Notes under the pieces: model-generated
The model's database searches: none
Told to the model about the DNA's origin: nothing
The model's input: the letters and a program-made list of their open reading frames with translations, nothing else
Part shown: positions 26,182-34,059 of the stretch, in pieces
How positions within the stretch are numbered: the stretch's first letter is position 1
Layout of the letters: each line of letters begins with the position of its first letter
Origin: Streptomyces sp. SA15
GTDB lineage: Bacteria > Actinomycetota > Actinomycetes > Streptomycetales > Streptomycetaceae
Direction: 5' to 3'
Length of the DNA: 64,000 nucleotides
Assembly (NCBI RefSeq): GCF_002291145.1
Contig: NZ_NTGE01000195.1
Coordinates: 62,001-126,000, forward strand
Program-made: the position numbers and the translations under genes

Positions 26182-26649
26182 GTGGCGATCATGGTGGACT
26201 GGGGTATTCGGCCGGCGTCGGTGTCGGACGTCGCAGCAGTGGCAGAGCTGCGTGCCGTGGTGTTGCGGGCGGATCTGGAACGGCTCGGGCGGTATGACGA
26301 GGAGCGCGTGCGGCAGCGGCTGCGGGACGGGTTCGAACCGGCGCACACCTGGGTCATCGAGGTTGGCGGCGCGTTCGCCGGCTGCGTGGCGCTGCGCCGG
26401 GCCGAGGACACTCACTGGCTGGAGCACTTCTACCTGGCCCCGCATCTTCAGGGCAGCGGTATCGGTTCGGGCGTGCTGCGCGAGCTGCTGGCGGGGTGTG
26501 ACCGCAGCGGCGTCCCTGTCCGGTTGAACGTGCTGCAGGGCAGTCCGGCCCGACGGCTGTACGAGCGGCACGGGTTCACGGTCGAGGCCGAGGATCCGGT
26601 GGACGCGTTCATGGTGCGCAAGCCGGCCCGTGCCCCGACGGGCAATTGA
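26182..26649 (+). CDS. GNAT family N-acetyltransferase
   Basis: A 155-residue acetyl-CoA-dependent acyltransferase. Motif A is visible as LEHFYLAPHLQGSGIGSGVL (the QGSGIG loop binds the pyrophosphate of CoA), followed by VLQGSPARRLYERHGF (motif B). GTG at 26182 is preferred over ATG 26191 because GGAG sits 7 nt upstream of it. The substrate is not predictable. Confidence 0.85.
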   Translation: MAIMVDWGIRPASVSDVAAVAELRAVVLRADLERLGRYDEERVRQRLRDGFEPAHTWVIEVGGAFAGCVALRRAEDTHWLEHFYLAPHLQGSGIGSGVLRELLAGCDRSGVPVRLNVLQGSPARRLYERHGFTVEAEDPVDAFMVRKPARAPTGN

Positions 26650-26654
26650 TCACG

Positions 26655-26735
26655 TCGGGGTTCGCGGAGCCAGAGGATGAGTGATGCGAGGCGGAGTCCG
26701 GCGCGGTAGCGGCCGGCCAGTTGCGGGGCCGCCCT
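26655..26735 (-). pseudogene. Transposase C-terminal remnant (IS5-like)
   Basis: In one minus-strand frame this reads QLAGRYRAGLRLASLILWLR, which resembles the last helix of IS5-family DDE transposases (usually ...RYDKLAxRYRAxLxLASIxIWLR). No catalytic part remains. It lies 29 bp from the MITE-like element. The identification rests on about 25 residues. Confidence 0.4.
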
Positions 26736-26763
26736 GCCCGCCACCGCCAGGGTCGTCCATGGG

Positions 26764-26932
26764 CTAGGGGGTGTTTTGAAAGTCCTGTGCGGTGCCCGCG
26801 GTGTTCGGTGCGTGCCCTCGGCGTGCCGGACGAAGGCCCTCGTAGCGGAGCTACTTGGGTCTTTGGCCGGTGCGGCGAGGGTGCGTGCCGGGCGCCGTGG
26901 GTGCTGTGCGGGACTTTCAAAACACCCCCTAG
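26764..26932. mobile_element. MITE-like foldback element flanked by CTAG
   Basis: 18-bp perfect terminal inverted repeats (GGGGTGTTTTGAAAGTCC at the left end and its complement at the right) bound a 161-bp unit with CTAG on both sides, which could be a 4-bp target duplication. The interior is also largely self-complementary (GGTGCGTGCCCTCG against CGAGGGTGCGTGCC-type arms). It encodes nothing and would need a transposase in trans. This end sequence is familiar to me from other Streptomyces genomes, but I cannot name its family. Confidence 0.8.
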
Positions 26933-27109
26933 GGGCGGGGCCGCAGCTACCGTCGTCGGTCCAGGGGCGCTGGGGAGGTCCGGGTCGGTGCCTTCGGGCA
27001 CAGCTCCACGTTCAGGTGGACGGTCGTGCCTGCGTAGGAGGCTCCACGCGTCGCCGAGCAGGTGATCGAGCTCGGCGAGGACGAGTTGTGGCGAGACGCG
27101 CCGACGACG
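26933..27109. other. Degenerate stretch between the MITE and the toxin-antitoxin operon
   Basis: 177 bp. Frames are open on the minus strand, but no family is recognised and codon usage is unconvincing. Probably the remains of another decayed gene. Confidence 0.4.
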
Positions 27110-27128
27110 TGGTACACGTCCTGTACCA
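27110..27128. promoter_or_regulatory. Palindromic operator of the toxin-antitoxin pair
   Basis: TGGTACA-N5-TGTACCA, perfect 7-bp arms, ending 7 bp before the antitoxin ATG. Its position fits autorepression by the ribbon-helix-helix antitoxin or its toxin complex. Confidence 0.75.
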
Positions 27129-27135
27129 TGAGGAT

Positions 27136-27405
27136 ATGGCCCTGAAGCGCACCAATGTCTACGCCGACGACAGCGACCTCGCACTGATCAAGGAAGCGGC
27201 CGCCCGTCTGGGTGTCTCCGAGGCCGAGATAATCCGCGAGGGCCTCCACCGCATCGCATTGGCGCATCGCGTCTGGGAGGAGCCCTTCCTCTCCGACGAG
27301 GAGACATTCGACCTCGGAGGGCCTGTCACCAGGGACGACGTTCGGACCGCGGTGACCGAGGGCTACGAGGCGCGGGAACGCCGGAACGGGGGACACGCGG
27401 CGTGA
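27136..27405 (+). CDS. VapB-type ribbon-helix-helix antitoxin
   Basis: Encodes 89 residues. The N-terminal MALKRTNVYADDSDLALIKE followed by AARLGVSEAEIIREGL is a classic ribbon-helix-helix DNA-binding domain (strand then two helices). The C-terminal tail, with WEEPFLSDEETFDLGG, is the kind of disordered acidic segment that wraps around a PIN toxin. Its stop overlaps the toxin GTG by 4 bp. It would neutralise the toxin and repress the operon through the palindrome at 27110. Confidence 0.85.
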   Translation: MALKRTNVYADDSDLALIKEAAARLGVSEAEIIREGLHRIALAHRVWEEPFLSDEETFDLGGPVTRDDVRTAVTEGYEARERRNGGHAA

Positions 27406-27839
27406 TCGCTGTCGCCGACACCTCCGGAATCCTCACCCTCTACAACCGCTCCCACCCCGACCACCAAGCTGCCAGGAAGGCAGCGGACCAGTGTGGCTTC
27501 CTCGTTGCCACCCCTCTGGCGCTGACCGAGGTGCACCAGGTGGCCACCAGCCGCGCCGGACGCGCCGCGGCCGACGCAATCCTCCGGTCCCTCACGGCGC
27601 GGGTGCGGCAGATGCGGTTGATTCTGGCCCCGCCCACACCGGAGATCCTCGACGCCGCGCTGTCCGTACGAGCACGCTACGCATCGCTCGACCTCGACCT
27701 GGTGGATGCGGTGAACGTGGCGATGGCCGCCGAGTACGGCACGGATGCCGTCCTCACCCGGGACCTCCGCGACTTCCGCGCCGTCCGCCCGCTGGGCGGC
27801 AGGCACACCCACTTCCGGATCCTCCCCGACGATCTCTGA
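27402..27839 (+). CDS. VapC-type PIN-domain toxin ribonuclease
   Basis: Encodes 145 residues. The acidic metal-binding residues of the PIN active site are visible: D in VADTSG (residue 5), E in ALTEVHQV (near 46), D in LDLVDAVNVA (near 107) and D in VLTRDLRDF (near 125). VapC toxins cleave tRNA or rRNA when not held by VapB. GTG start, coupled to the antitoxin. The pair lies in the accessory segment with MITE and gene fragments, consistent with horizontal origin. Confidence 0.85.
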   Translation: MIAVADTSGILTLYNRSHPDHQAARKAADQCGFLVATPLALTEVHQVATSRAGRAAADAILRSLTARVRQMRLILAPPTPEILDAALSVRARYASLDLDLVDAVNVAMAAEYGTDAVLTRDLRDFRAVRPLGGRHTHFRILPDDL

Positions 27840-27938
27840 CCAGGCGCACGGTCGGCACCGTGAACAGTCAACAGGGCATGCAGTAAGCGGCGACCTTCGG
27901 CAGCGCAGAGCACCGGCGCCAGACCGTTCCCGGCGCCC

Positions 27939-28168
27939 GTCAGGAGCGAACCGCCTCCGACTCCTGAGGCACGTGCGTCGCAACGATCCTCTCTCGCGCC
28001 GTCTGCGGAGCGACCCGACGCCGGTCCACCACAGCCGCGGCAGCGGCGACCCCCAGACCGAGCACCGCCAGGCCCGCACCGGCGACCGCCGGGGACGTCG
28101 CGCCGAAGCCCGCCGCCAGGGCGAGACCCCCGATCCACGCGCCCCCCCGCGTTCGCGAGGTCGAACGC
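27939..28168 (-). pseudogene. Inverted, frameshifted copy of a DHA1 exporter tail
   Basis: Repeats 16858-17086 in inverse orientation, nearly base for base. It reads LALAAGFGATSPAVAGAG to the natural end VPQESEAVRS and stop at 27940. A G6 run in the original is G7 here, shifting the frame between AFDLANAG and the rest. The outer flank changes abruptly at 28168 to a different gene fragment on the other strand. Confidence 0.88.
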
Positions 28169-28626
28169 AAGCGGAGTTCGCGGCCCGGGGCGGGCACGAC
28201 CGGCAGGCACAGACCGCATTGGGGCTCGCCTGGTACGACATCGAGGCGGCCCACGCCGACGAGCCCGCCCCGACCGGCTTCTCGAGCGCACACCTCCGGG
28301 GTTTCGAGGGCGTGTGCGAGCTGTACGTCGGTGACCCGGCAGCGGCGCACGACCGGTTCGAGCGATCCGCGGAGGTGCTGTCGGCACCTCGCGAGCAGGT
28401 CCAGCGGGCGATCGTCACCACCGACCAGGCGCTCGCCCGGATCCGGCTCCGCGAGCCGCGCGCGGCGGCGGAACTGCTGCACCAGTGCGTGGCTGCGGCG
28501 TCCGCCACGGGCGGTCGAGTGCCTGCGCTGCGCCTGCGGCAGGCTCGGCGGGAGCTGCGGCCGTGGCGGCGGGCGGACTGGGTGGCCGACCTGGACGACC
28601 ACCTGATGGACGTGCTGGGTAGCTGA
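28169..28626 (+). pseudogene. C-terminal remnant of a TPR-containing (XRE-type) regulator
   Basis: An open frame with no start reads AEFAARGGHDRQAQTALGLA, then ELYVGDPAAAHDRFERSAEV and ends LRQARRELRPWRRADWVADL followed by DDHLMDVLGS. This is the usual C-terminal end of Streptomyces helix-turn-helix regulators with TPR repeats. The DNA-binding N-terminus is absent: the frame abuts the exporter-tail copy at about 28168. A broken gene. Confidence 0.65.
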
Positions 28627-28653
28627 CCTTTCCGGGTGGACGGTGCCGTACCG

Positions 28654-28672
28654 AGAACCTGCCGGTGCTGTA
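28654..28672 (+). repeat. 19-bp copy of the glnA2 3' end
   Basis: AGAACCTGCCGGTGCTGTA is identical to 25231-25249, the codons for the last residues (NLPVL) of glnA2 plus most of its stop. The flanks (GGGCGG..GGAGC.GGTTT) also show partial similarity. Confidence 0.6.
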
Positions 28673-28695
28673 GGCACAGGGCGGAGCAGGTTTGG

Positions 28696-28777
28696 GGGAT
28701 TGGCAGATCTGTTCCACCCCCGCGAAGGAAAACCCCAGGTCATATGGCCGTGCCGGTGGAACAGATCTGCCAATCAC
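28696..28777. repeat. 82-bp palindromic repeat element, copy 2
   Basis: 21-bp perfect arms (GATTGGCAGATCTGTTCCAC core) with a centre matching the reverse complement of copy 1 (17950-18030) apart from a few differences. Its right end supplies the stop codon that truncates the metallo-beta-lactamase gene next door, showing that it inserted or recombined into that gene. Confidence 0.85.
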
Positions 28778-29247
28778 TGGAGAGAGCGTCGCCAGGCCGT
28801 CCGGTCCAGGTCGGCGGCGTTCTCGGCGGGGTGTGGGAGGGCCGTGGCGAAGGTGTCGGCCGCCCAGTAGACCCGCGTCGTGGGGTCGAAGAGTCCGCGC
28901 GTCGTCGGGTTGTCGAAGAACGGTGGCCTGATCGCGAGGAGCGTGCGGTCCCCGGCGGTGAAACTCTCGCCGTCGCGCACCCAGCGGGAGCGGTTGAACG
29001 GCATCCAGAACTCCTCGGTGTCGATGGCGTAGCGGGCCATCGAGAACCAGGTCGTGACCAGGATGGCGTTCGGGCAGGTGGCCATGACCTCGCGGACGTT
29101 TCCCGCGTGGTCGTGGTACTCGTGGGTCAGGAAGACCCATCGCAGGTCAGCCGGATCGACAAGGTTCCAGGCGTGATCAAGCCACTGCTGCCGGTTCGAC
29201 GGCGCACCCGTGTCGACGAGCACCGGCTCGCTGCAACTTCCGCGCAT
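28774..29247 (-). pseudogene. Metallo-beta-lactamase-fold protein truncated at both ends
   Basis: 157 codons remain of a flavodiiron/ODP-like MBL protein. LVDTGAPSNRQQW, the metal motif region LTHEYHDHAGN and WAADTFATALPHP are conserved blocks. The N-terminal strand that normally precedes EPVLVDTG is missing, and the C-terminus stops at RRSLQ inside palindromic repeat copy 2. The HxHxDH motif is altered (THEYHDH). Such proteins are oxidoreductases or sensors with a di-iron site; this copy is probably non-functional. Confidence 0.7.
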
Positions 29248-29250
29248 TGT

Positions 29251-29754
29251 TCAGCAAGGCCCTCGGTAGGCGGTGACCGCCTCCCGTGCCGCCGACACCT
29301 TCTCGGTGAGCAGGCCCTCGACGGCATCAGCGGCCGGAACATCGGTGGCCAGCTCCTTCTTCGCCTCGGCCGCCGCGAAGACGACCGTGCGCAGGTCGTC
29401 GTTCAAGTTGGCCGGTACCTGGTCCAACAGCTGGGTGCCCGACAACGCCATGGCGTTGACGGAAGTGATCATGCCGTCCCGCTTCTTGGGCGTTTCGCCG
29501 GTCGCGAGGTCGAAAACTGCCAGGTCGAAGACGGGGCCGGCAGCCGCGGAGAACGTGTTCAGGTGAAGGCAGAAATCGGGCCTCGCCTCGGCGGAGGCCG
29601 AGGCGGAGGCAGCCGCCGAGGAGGACGGCGCGGAGGACGAGCGGACCGGGGAGGAGGAGGCGCGTGGTGAGGACGCCGACTCCTGGGAGGTGCCGCAGGC
29701 GGGGACGGCCACGGCCGCGAGGATCGCGGTACACAGCAACGGTGTGCTTCGCAT
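29251..29754 (-). CDS. Putative lipoprotein
   Basis: Encodes 167 residues. The signal peptide is MRSTPLLCTAILAAVAVPAC, with lipobox VPAC and the lipidated Cys at 20, then a long Ser/Ala-rich linker (SSPRASSSPVRSSSAPSSSA) and a helical domain of about 100 residues. No known domain is recognised. ATG at 29754 is chosen because the signal peptide begins there. Function unknown; attached to the outer face of the membrane. Confidence 0.8.
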   Translation of the reverse strand: MRSTPLLCTAILAAVAVPACGTSQESASSPRASSSPVRSSSAPSSSAAASASASAEARPDFCLHLNTFSAAAGPVFDLAVFDLATGETPKKRDGMITSVNAMALSGTQLLDQVPANLNDDLRTVVFAAAEAKKELATDVPAADAVEGLLTEKVSAAREAVTAYRGPC

Positions 29755-29848
29755 GCCCGGCAGAGTAGGGGCGGACCTCGGGGACCGGTCCCGGCACTGC
29801 CCCGCCACTCCGGCGCCTGCTGTATCCGGGACCGCCCCTCGGTCCCGG

Positions 29849-30289
29849 CTACCCCTGCCGAGCTGCCAAGTCCGCCAACAGCTGATGCAACGGCTCCGCA
29901 GCCCGCCGCCGGAACTCCTGCACCGCCCACCCGTTGCCGTCCGGGTCCGTGAAGTACATGAAGGTCGCGCCGTCCTGCGGTGCGAACTGCTGCGGCTCGC
30001 TGATCTCGAGGCCGCGCGCGGTCAGCTCCTCGTAGGCCGCCTTCGCGTCCGTGACGACCAACTGCAGCCCGTGGTACGTCCCAGGCCGCGGCATCCCCGT
30101 CGGGACCTCCAGCCCGTCGGCGAGGGCGATGGAACAGCCGGAGCCGGGTGGGGTCAGCTGCACGATCCGCACGCCCGGCATCACCTCGTCGTCGAGATCC
30201 ACGTGGAAGCCGACCTTGTCCCGGTAGAACTCCTTGGCCCGGTCCACGTCGGAGACCGGCAGCAGAACGACTTCGAGGCTCATGTCCAT
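29849..30289 (-). CDS. VOC family protein (glyoxalase-like)
   Basis: Encodes 146 residues, a single VOC unit: LEVVLLPVSDVDRAKEFYRD, VGFHVDLDDEV and the C-terminal FTDPDGNGWAVQEF, with the metal or substrate site residues of the superfamily at His/Glu-like positions (YHGLQLVV, VQEF). It is commonly annotated as a glyoxalase or extradiol dioxygenase relative. Either ATG at 30289 or 30283 could serve. It is tandem with the flavin-binding gene 42 bp upstream. Confidence 0.85.
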   Translation of the reverse strand: MDMSLEVVLLPVSDVDRAKEFYRDKVGFHVDLDDEVMPGVRIVQLTPPGSGCSIALADGLEVPTGMPRPGTYHGLQLVVTDAKAAYEELTARGLEISEPQQFAPQDGATFMYFTDPDGNGWAVQEFRRRAAEPLHQLLADLAARQG

Positions 30290-30331
30290 GGCCTGACTCC
30301 CTCGTCGAGGTCGGATGCCAGACGTCGGACG

Positions 30332-30841
30332 TCAGAACCGCCACCGCGTCTGGCTGAACGGCTCCCCCTTACCGAAGCCGAAAACCGTGCGCGGCGCCAC
30401 CGCATAGACGACGGCGTGCCCAGGACCGTGGTGGAAATACCCCTCCCGTACCTCGAAGTGCCAGAATTCGCCGTACTTCGCCTCCCACCCGGCGGCCAGC
30501 TCGCGTAGCCTCCCGTTGTCCGACACACGCACCGCCTCGCCCTCGACCACCAGGTCGTAGCCCTTGTCCCAGATGTTGGTGCCGGTGGTCAGCACGACGT
30601 GCGGATTGTGTGCGAGGTTCTTCGCCTTGCGCTCCTCGGGGCCCGTGCAGAAATGCAGCGCGCCGTGCGCCCAGACCGCCGGCAGCGGTGTCACATGCGG
30701 TCGTCCGTCCGGCCGTACCGTCGAGATCCAGAACAGCTCGGCCGATGCGAGCAGCGCCTCGGCGTCGGGCCAGGGGATCGGTGCGGCCGCCTCGTCGCTG
30801 TAGCGCGGGTCGAGCCGGGTCTCGGGTTCCTTTTCGCTCAT
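30332..30841 (-). CDS. Pyridoxamine 5'-phosphate oxidase-like FMN/F420-binding protein
   Basis: A 169-residue split-barrel flavin protein. Motifs are LFWISTVRPDGRPHVTPLPA and ALHFCTGPEERKAKNL, and HNPHVVLTTG, the usual pattern of the PPOX family that binds FMN, F420 or heme. F420-using members are common in actinomycetes, and an F420 reductase gene (npdG) is in this window, but the cofactor cannot be fixed from sequence. Probably cotranscribed with the VOC gene. Confidence 0.88.
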   Translation of the reverse strand: MSEKEPETRLDPRYSDEAAAPIPWPDAEALLASAELFWISTVRPDGRPHVTPLPAVWAHGALHFCTGPEERKAKNLAHNPHVVLTTGTNIWDKGYDLVVEGEAVRVSDNGRLRELAAGWEAKYGEFWHFEVREGYFHHGPGHAVVYAVAPRTVFGFGKGEPFSQTRWRF

Positions 30842-31000
30842 CGGTCGTCCTCCATGCCTGGTGTAACTCCGCGTTCCCCTGCCTTCCCGGTCCAGACTCT
30901 CCGCGCCCGCGGAAACTCATCGCCGGCCGACCCGGCGCTTCCCACCAGCTCTGCGGTTAGGCTCGGGCGCGTACGACCTTGATCGGACGGGAGGCCGGGG

Positions 31001-33997
31001 ATGACGGCGCCGGGGCGCAGGAGCAGCACCTTCACGCGACTGCTGCGGCACGGTTTCACCGATCCCTCCGCCGCCGAGCGCCTGCTCGACAGCGCGGAGC
31101 TCGCGCCGCTGAGGAACGACCCGGTGCTGCTCGACGCGCTGGGCGCGACCGCCGACCCGGACCTCGCCCTGCACGGTCTCGTACGGCTGCTGGAGGCGCA
31201 GTCCGGCCACATTGCCCGCCGGGAACTGCTCGACACGGTGATAGCGGCCAAGCCGCTGCGCGACCGGCTGCTCGGCGTGCTCGGCGCCTCCGCCGCGCTC
31301 GCCGACCACCTCGCCCGGCACCCCGGCGACTGGCACGCCCTGGTCATGTACGAACCGAGCGACCTCCACCCGGGGGTGGAGGAGTTCGAACGCGGCCTGG
31401 CCGAGGCCACCGACCCGGTCTCCCTGCGCGTCGCCTACCGGCGCTGCCTGCTGTCGATCGCCGCCCGTGACGTGTGCGGCACCACCGACCTCGCCGAGAC
31501 CGCGGCCGAACTCGCCGACCTCGCCACCGCCACCCTGCGCGCCGCGCTCGCCATCGCGCGCGCCGCCGCGCCCGAGGACGCCGCGCTGTGCCGGCTGGCC
31601 GTCATCGCGATGGGCAAGTGCGGCGGCCATGAGCTCAACTACGTCTCCGACGTCGATGTGATCTTCGTGGCGGAGGCCGTCGACGGGGCCGACGAGGGCA
31701 AGGCCCTGCGGTCGGCCACCAGGCTCGCCTCGCACATGATGCGCATCTGCTCGGAGACGACCGTCGAGGGATCGATCTGGCCCGTGGACGCCAATCTGCG
31801 CCCCGAGGGCAGAAACGGTCCGCTGGTGCGCACGCTCAGCAGTCACCTCGCCTACTACCAGCGCTGGGCCAAGACCTGGGAGTTCCAGGCGCTGCTCAAG
31901 GCCCGCCCGGTGGCCGGCGACGCCGAACTCGGCGAACAGTACGTCGCCGCCCTCGAACCCCTCGTCTGGAAGGCCGCCGAGCGCGAGAACTTCGTCCCCG
32001 ACGTGCAGAAGATGCGGCGCAGGGTGGTCGAGAACATCCCGGCCGCGGAGATCGAACGTGAGCTGAAGCTGGGCCCGGGCGGCCTGAGGGACGTCGAATT
32101 CGCCGTACAGCTCCTTCAGCTGGTGCACGGGCGCGCCGACGCCTCCCTCCGCAGCGGCACCACCCTCGACGCGCTCCAGGCCCTCGCCGCCGGCGGCTAC
32201 GTCGGCCGCGCCGACGCCGTCCAGCTCGACGACGCCTACCGCTTCCTGCGCTCCATGGAGCACCGCATCCAGCTCTACCGGCTGCGCCGCACCCACCTCG
32301 TCCCCGAGGACGAGGCCGATCTGCGCCGCCTCGGCCGCTCCCTCGGCCTGCGCGCCGACCCGGTGGCCGAGCTGACCCGCGAGTGGAAACGGCACACCAG
32401 CGTCGTACGACGGCTGCACGAGAAGCTCTTCTACCGGCCACTGCTCGACGCGGTCGCCCAACTCGCCCCCGGAGAGGCCCGGTTGAGCCCGGAGGCGGCC
32501 CGGGAACGGCTGGTCGCGCTCGGCTACGCGGACCCGGCGGCGGCCCTGCGGCACCTGGAGGCACTGGCCTCCGGCGTCACCCGCAAGGCCGCGATCCAGC
32601 GGACGCTGCTGCCGGTCCTGCTCGGCTGGTTCGCGGACTCCGCCGACCCGGACGCCGGACTGCTCAACTTCCGCAAGGTGTCCGACGCGCTGGGCAGGAC
32701 GCCGTGGTATCTGCGGCTCCTGCGGGACGAGGGCGCCGCGGCCGAGAACCTGGCCCGTGTGCTGTCCGCCGGCCGCCTCGCCCCCGACCTGCTGATGCGC
32801 GCGCCCGAGGCGGTGGCGCTGCTCGGCAACGGCAACGGGGGAGGCCTCGAACCCCGCGGACGGGCGCACCTGGAGCAGGAGATCCTCGCCGCGGTCGGCC
32901 GCGCGGACGGCGCGGCGCAGGCCGTCACGGCCGCGCGCGGTGTCCGCCGCCGCGAGCTGTTCCGTACGGCCGCCGCGGACATCGTCGGCTCCTACGGCAC
33001 CGAGGCCCAGCCCGCCGAGGCCGACCAGGGCGCGCTCATGGACCGCGTCGGCGACGCGGTGTCCGACCTGACGGCCGCCACCCTCGCGGGCACCCTGCGC
33101 GCGGTGGTCCGGGAAGGCTGGGGGGAGACCCTGCCCACCCGGTTCGCGATCATCGGCATGGGGCGTTTCGGCGGGCATGAGCTGGGTTACGGCTCCGACG
33201 CCGACGTGCTGTTCGTGCACGAGCCGCACGAAGGAGTGGATGACCGTACGGCCTCCGAGGCGGCCAACAAGGTCGTCTCCGAGATGCGCCGCCTGCTCCA
33301 GATCCCCAGCTCCGACCCGCCGCTGCTGATCGACGCGGACCTGCGGCCGGAGGGCAAGTCCGGACCGCTCGTACGGACGCTGAAGTCGTACGAGGCCTAC
33401 TACCGCCGCTGGTCGCTGGTGTGGGAGTCGCAGGCGCTGCTGCGGGCCGAGCCGGTCGCCGGGGACGAGGAGCTGGGCCGCCGCTTCGTCGAGCTGATAG
33501 ACCCGCTCCGCTACCCGGAGGCGGGCCTCGGCGACGACGCCGTACGCGAGATCCGCCGTCTGAAGGCGCGTATGGAGACCGAACGCCTGCCGCGCGGCGC
33601 CGACCCGAAGCTGCACACCAAGCTGGGGCCCGGCGGGCTGTCCGACGTCGAGTGGACGGTCCAGCTGCTCCAGATGCGGCACGGGTCGGAGGTGGCCGGG
33701 CTGCGCACGACCCGCACCCGGGCCGCCCTCGCCGCCGCCCGCGCGGCCGGCCTCCTCTCGGACGAGGACGCCGGGATCCTCGACGAGGCGTGGGTGCTGG
33801 CGACGCGGGTGCGCAACGCGGTGATGCTGGTGCGGGGACGGGCCGCGGACACGTTCCCGTCGGAGGCGCGGGAGCTGGGCGCGGTGGGGCGGTACCTGGG
33901 GTACGGCCCGGGGCATGTCGGAGACATGCTGGACGACTACCGGCGTACGGCGCGGCGGGCGCGGGGCGTGGTGGAGGAGCTGCTCTACGGGGGATGA
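31001..33997 (+). CDS. glnE: Glutamine synthetase adenylyltransferase / adenylyl-removing enzyme
   Basis: A 998-residue cytosolic enzyme that adds AMP to, or removes it from, the regulatory Tyr of GlnA, switching nitrogen assimilation. Two homologous nucleotidyltransferase domains each carry GG-x-DxD: GGHELNYVSDVDVIF (about 208-222, deadenylylation domain) and GGHELGYGSDADVLF (about 720-734, adenylylation domain). The linker helices carry repeated KLGPGGLRDVEF and KLGPGGLSDVEW blocks, the mark of the internal duplication. Length is typical. ATG at 31001 follows GGAGGCCGGGG. Confidence 0.96.
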   Translation: MTAPGRRSSTFTRLLRHGFTDPSAAERLLDSAELAPLRNDPVLLDALGATADPDLALHGLVRLLEAQSGHIARRELLDTVIAAKPLRDRLLGVLGASAALADHLARHPGDWHALVMYEPSDLHPGVEEFERGLAEATDPVSLRVAYRRCLLSIAARDVCGTTDLAETAAELADLATATLRAALAIARAAAPEDAALCRLAVIAMGKCGGHELNYVSDVDVIFVAEAVDGADEGKALRSATRLASHMMRICSETTVEGSIWPVDANLRPEGRNGPLVRTLSSHLAYYQRWAKTWEFQALLKARPVAGDAELGEQYVAALEPLVWKAAERENFVPDVQKMRRRVVENIPAAEIERELKLGPGGLRDVEFAVQLLQLVHGRADASLRSGTTLDALQALAAGGYVGRADAVQLDDAYRFLRSMEHRIQLYRLRRTHLVPEDEADLRRLGRSLGLRADPVAELTREWKRHTSVVRRLHEKLFYRPLLDAVAQLAPGEARLSPEAARERLVALGYADPAAALRHLEALASGVTRKAAIQRTLLPVLLGWFADSADPDAGLLNFRKVSDALGRTPWYLRLLRDEGAAAENLARVLSAGRLAPDLLMRAPEAVALLGNGNGGGLEPRGRAHLEQEILAAVGRADGAAQAVTAARGVRRRELFRTAAADIVGSYGTEAQPAEADQGALMDRVGDAVSDLTAATLAGTLRAVVREGWGETLPTRFAIIGMGRFGGHELGYGSDADVLFVHEPHEGVDDRTASEAANKVVSEMRRLLQIPSSDPPLLIDADLRPEGKSGPLVRTLKSYEAYYRRWSLVWESQALLRAEPVAGDEELGRRFVELIDPLRYPEAGLGDDAVREIRRLKARMETERLPRGADPKLHTKLGPGGLSDVEWTVQLLQMRHGSEVAGLRTTRTRAALAAARAAGLLSDEDAGILDEAWVLATRVRNAVMLVRGRAADTFPSEARELGAVGRYLGYGPGHVGDMLDDYRRTARRARGVVEELLYGG

Positions 33998-34059
33998 CGG
34001 GGGATGACGGGCGCTGACGGCGCGGCCGACCACAGTGCCCCCGGCTCAGCCGCCCTCGC

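Noticed and set aside
30917..34033. A 1038-codon open frame on the minus strand
   Set aside because: It is antisense to glnE, whose conserved motifs are complete. Long antisense frames are common in DNA with very high third-position G+C.
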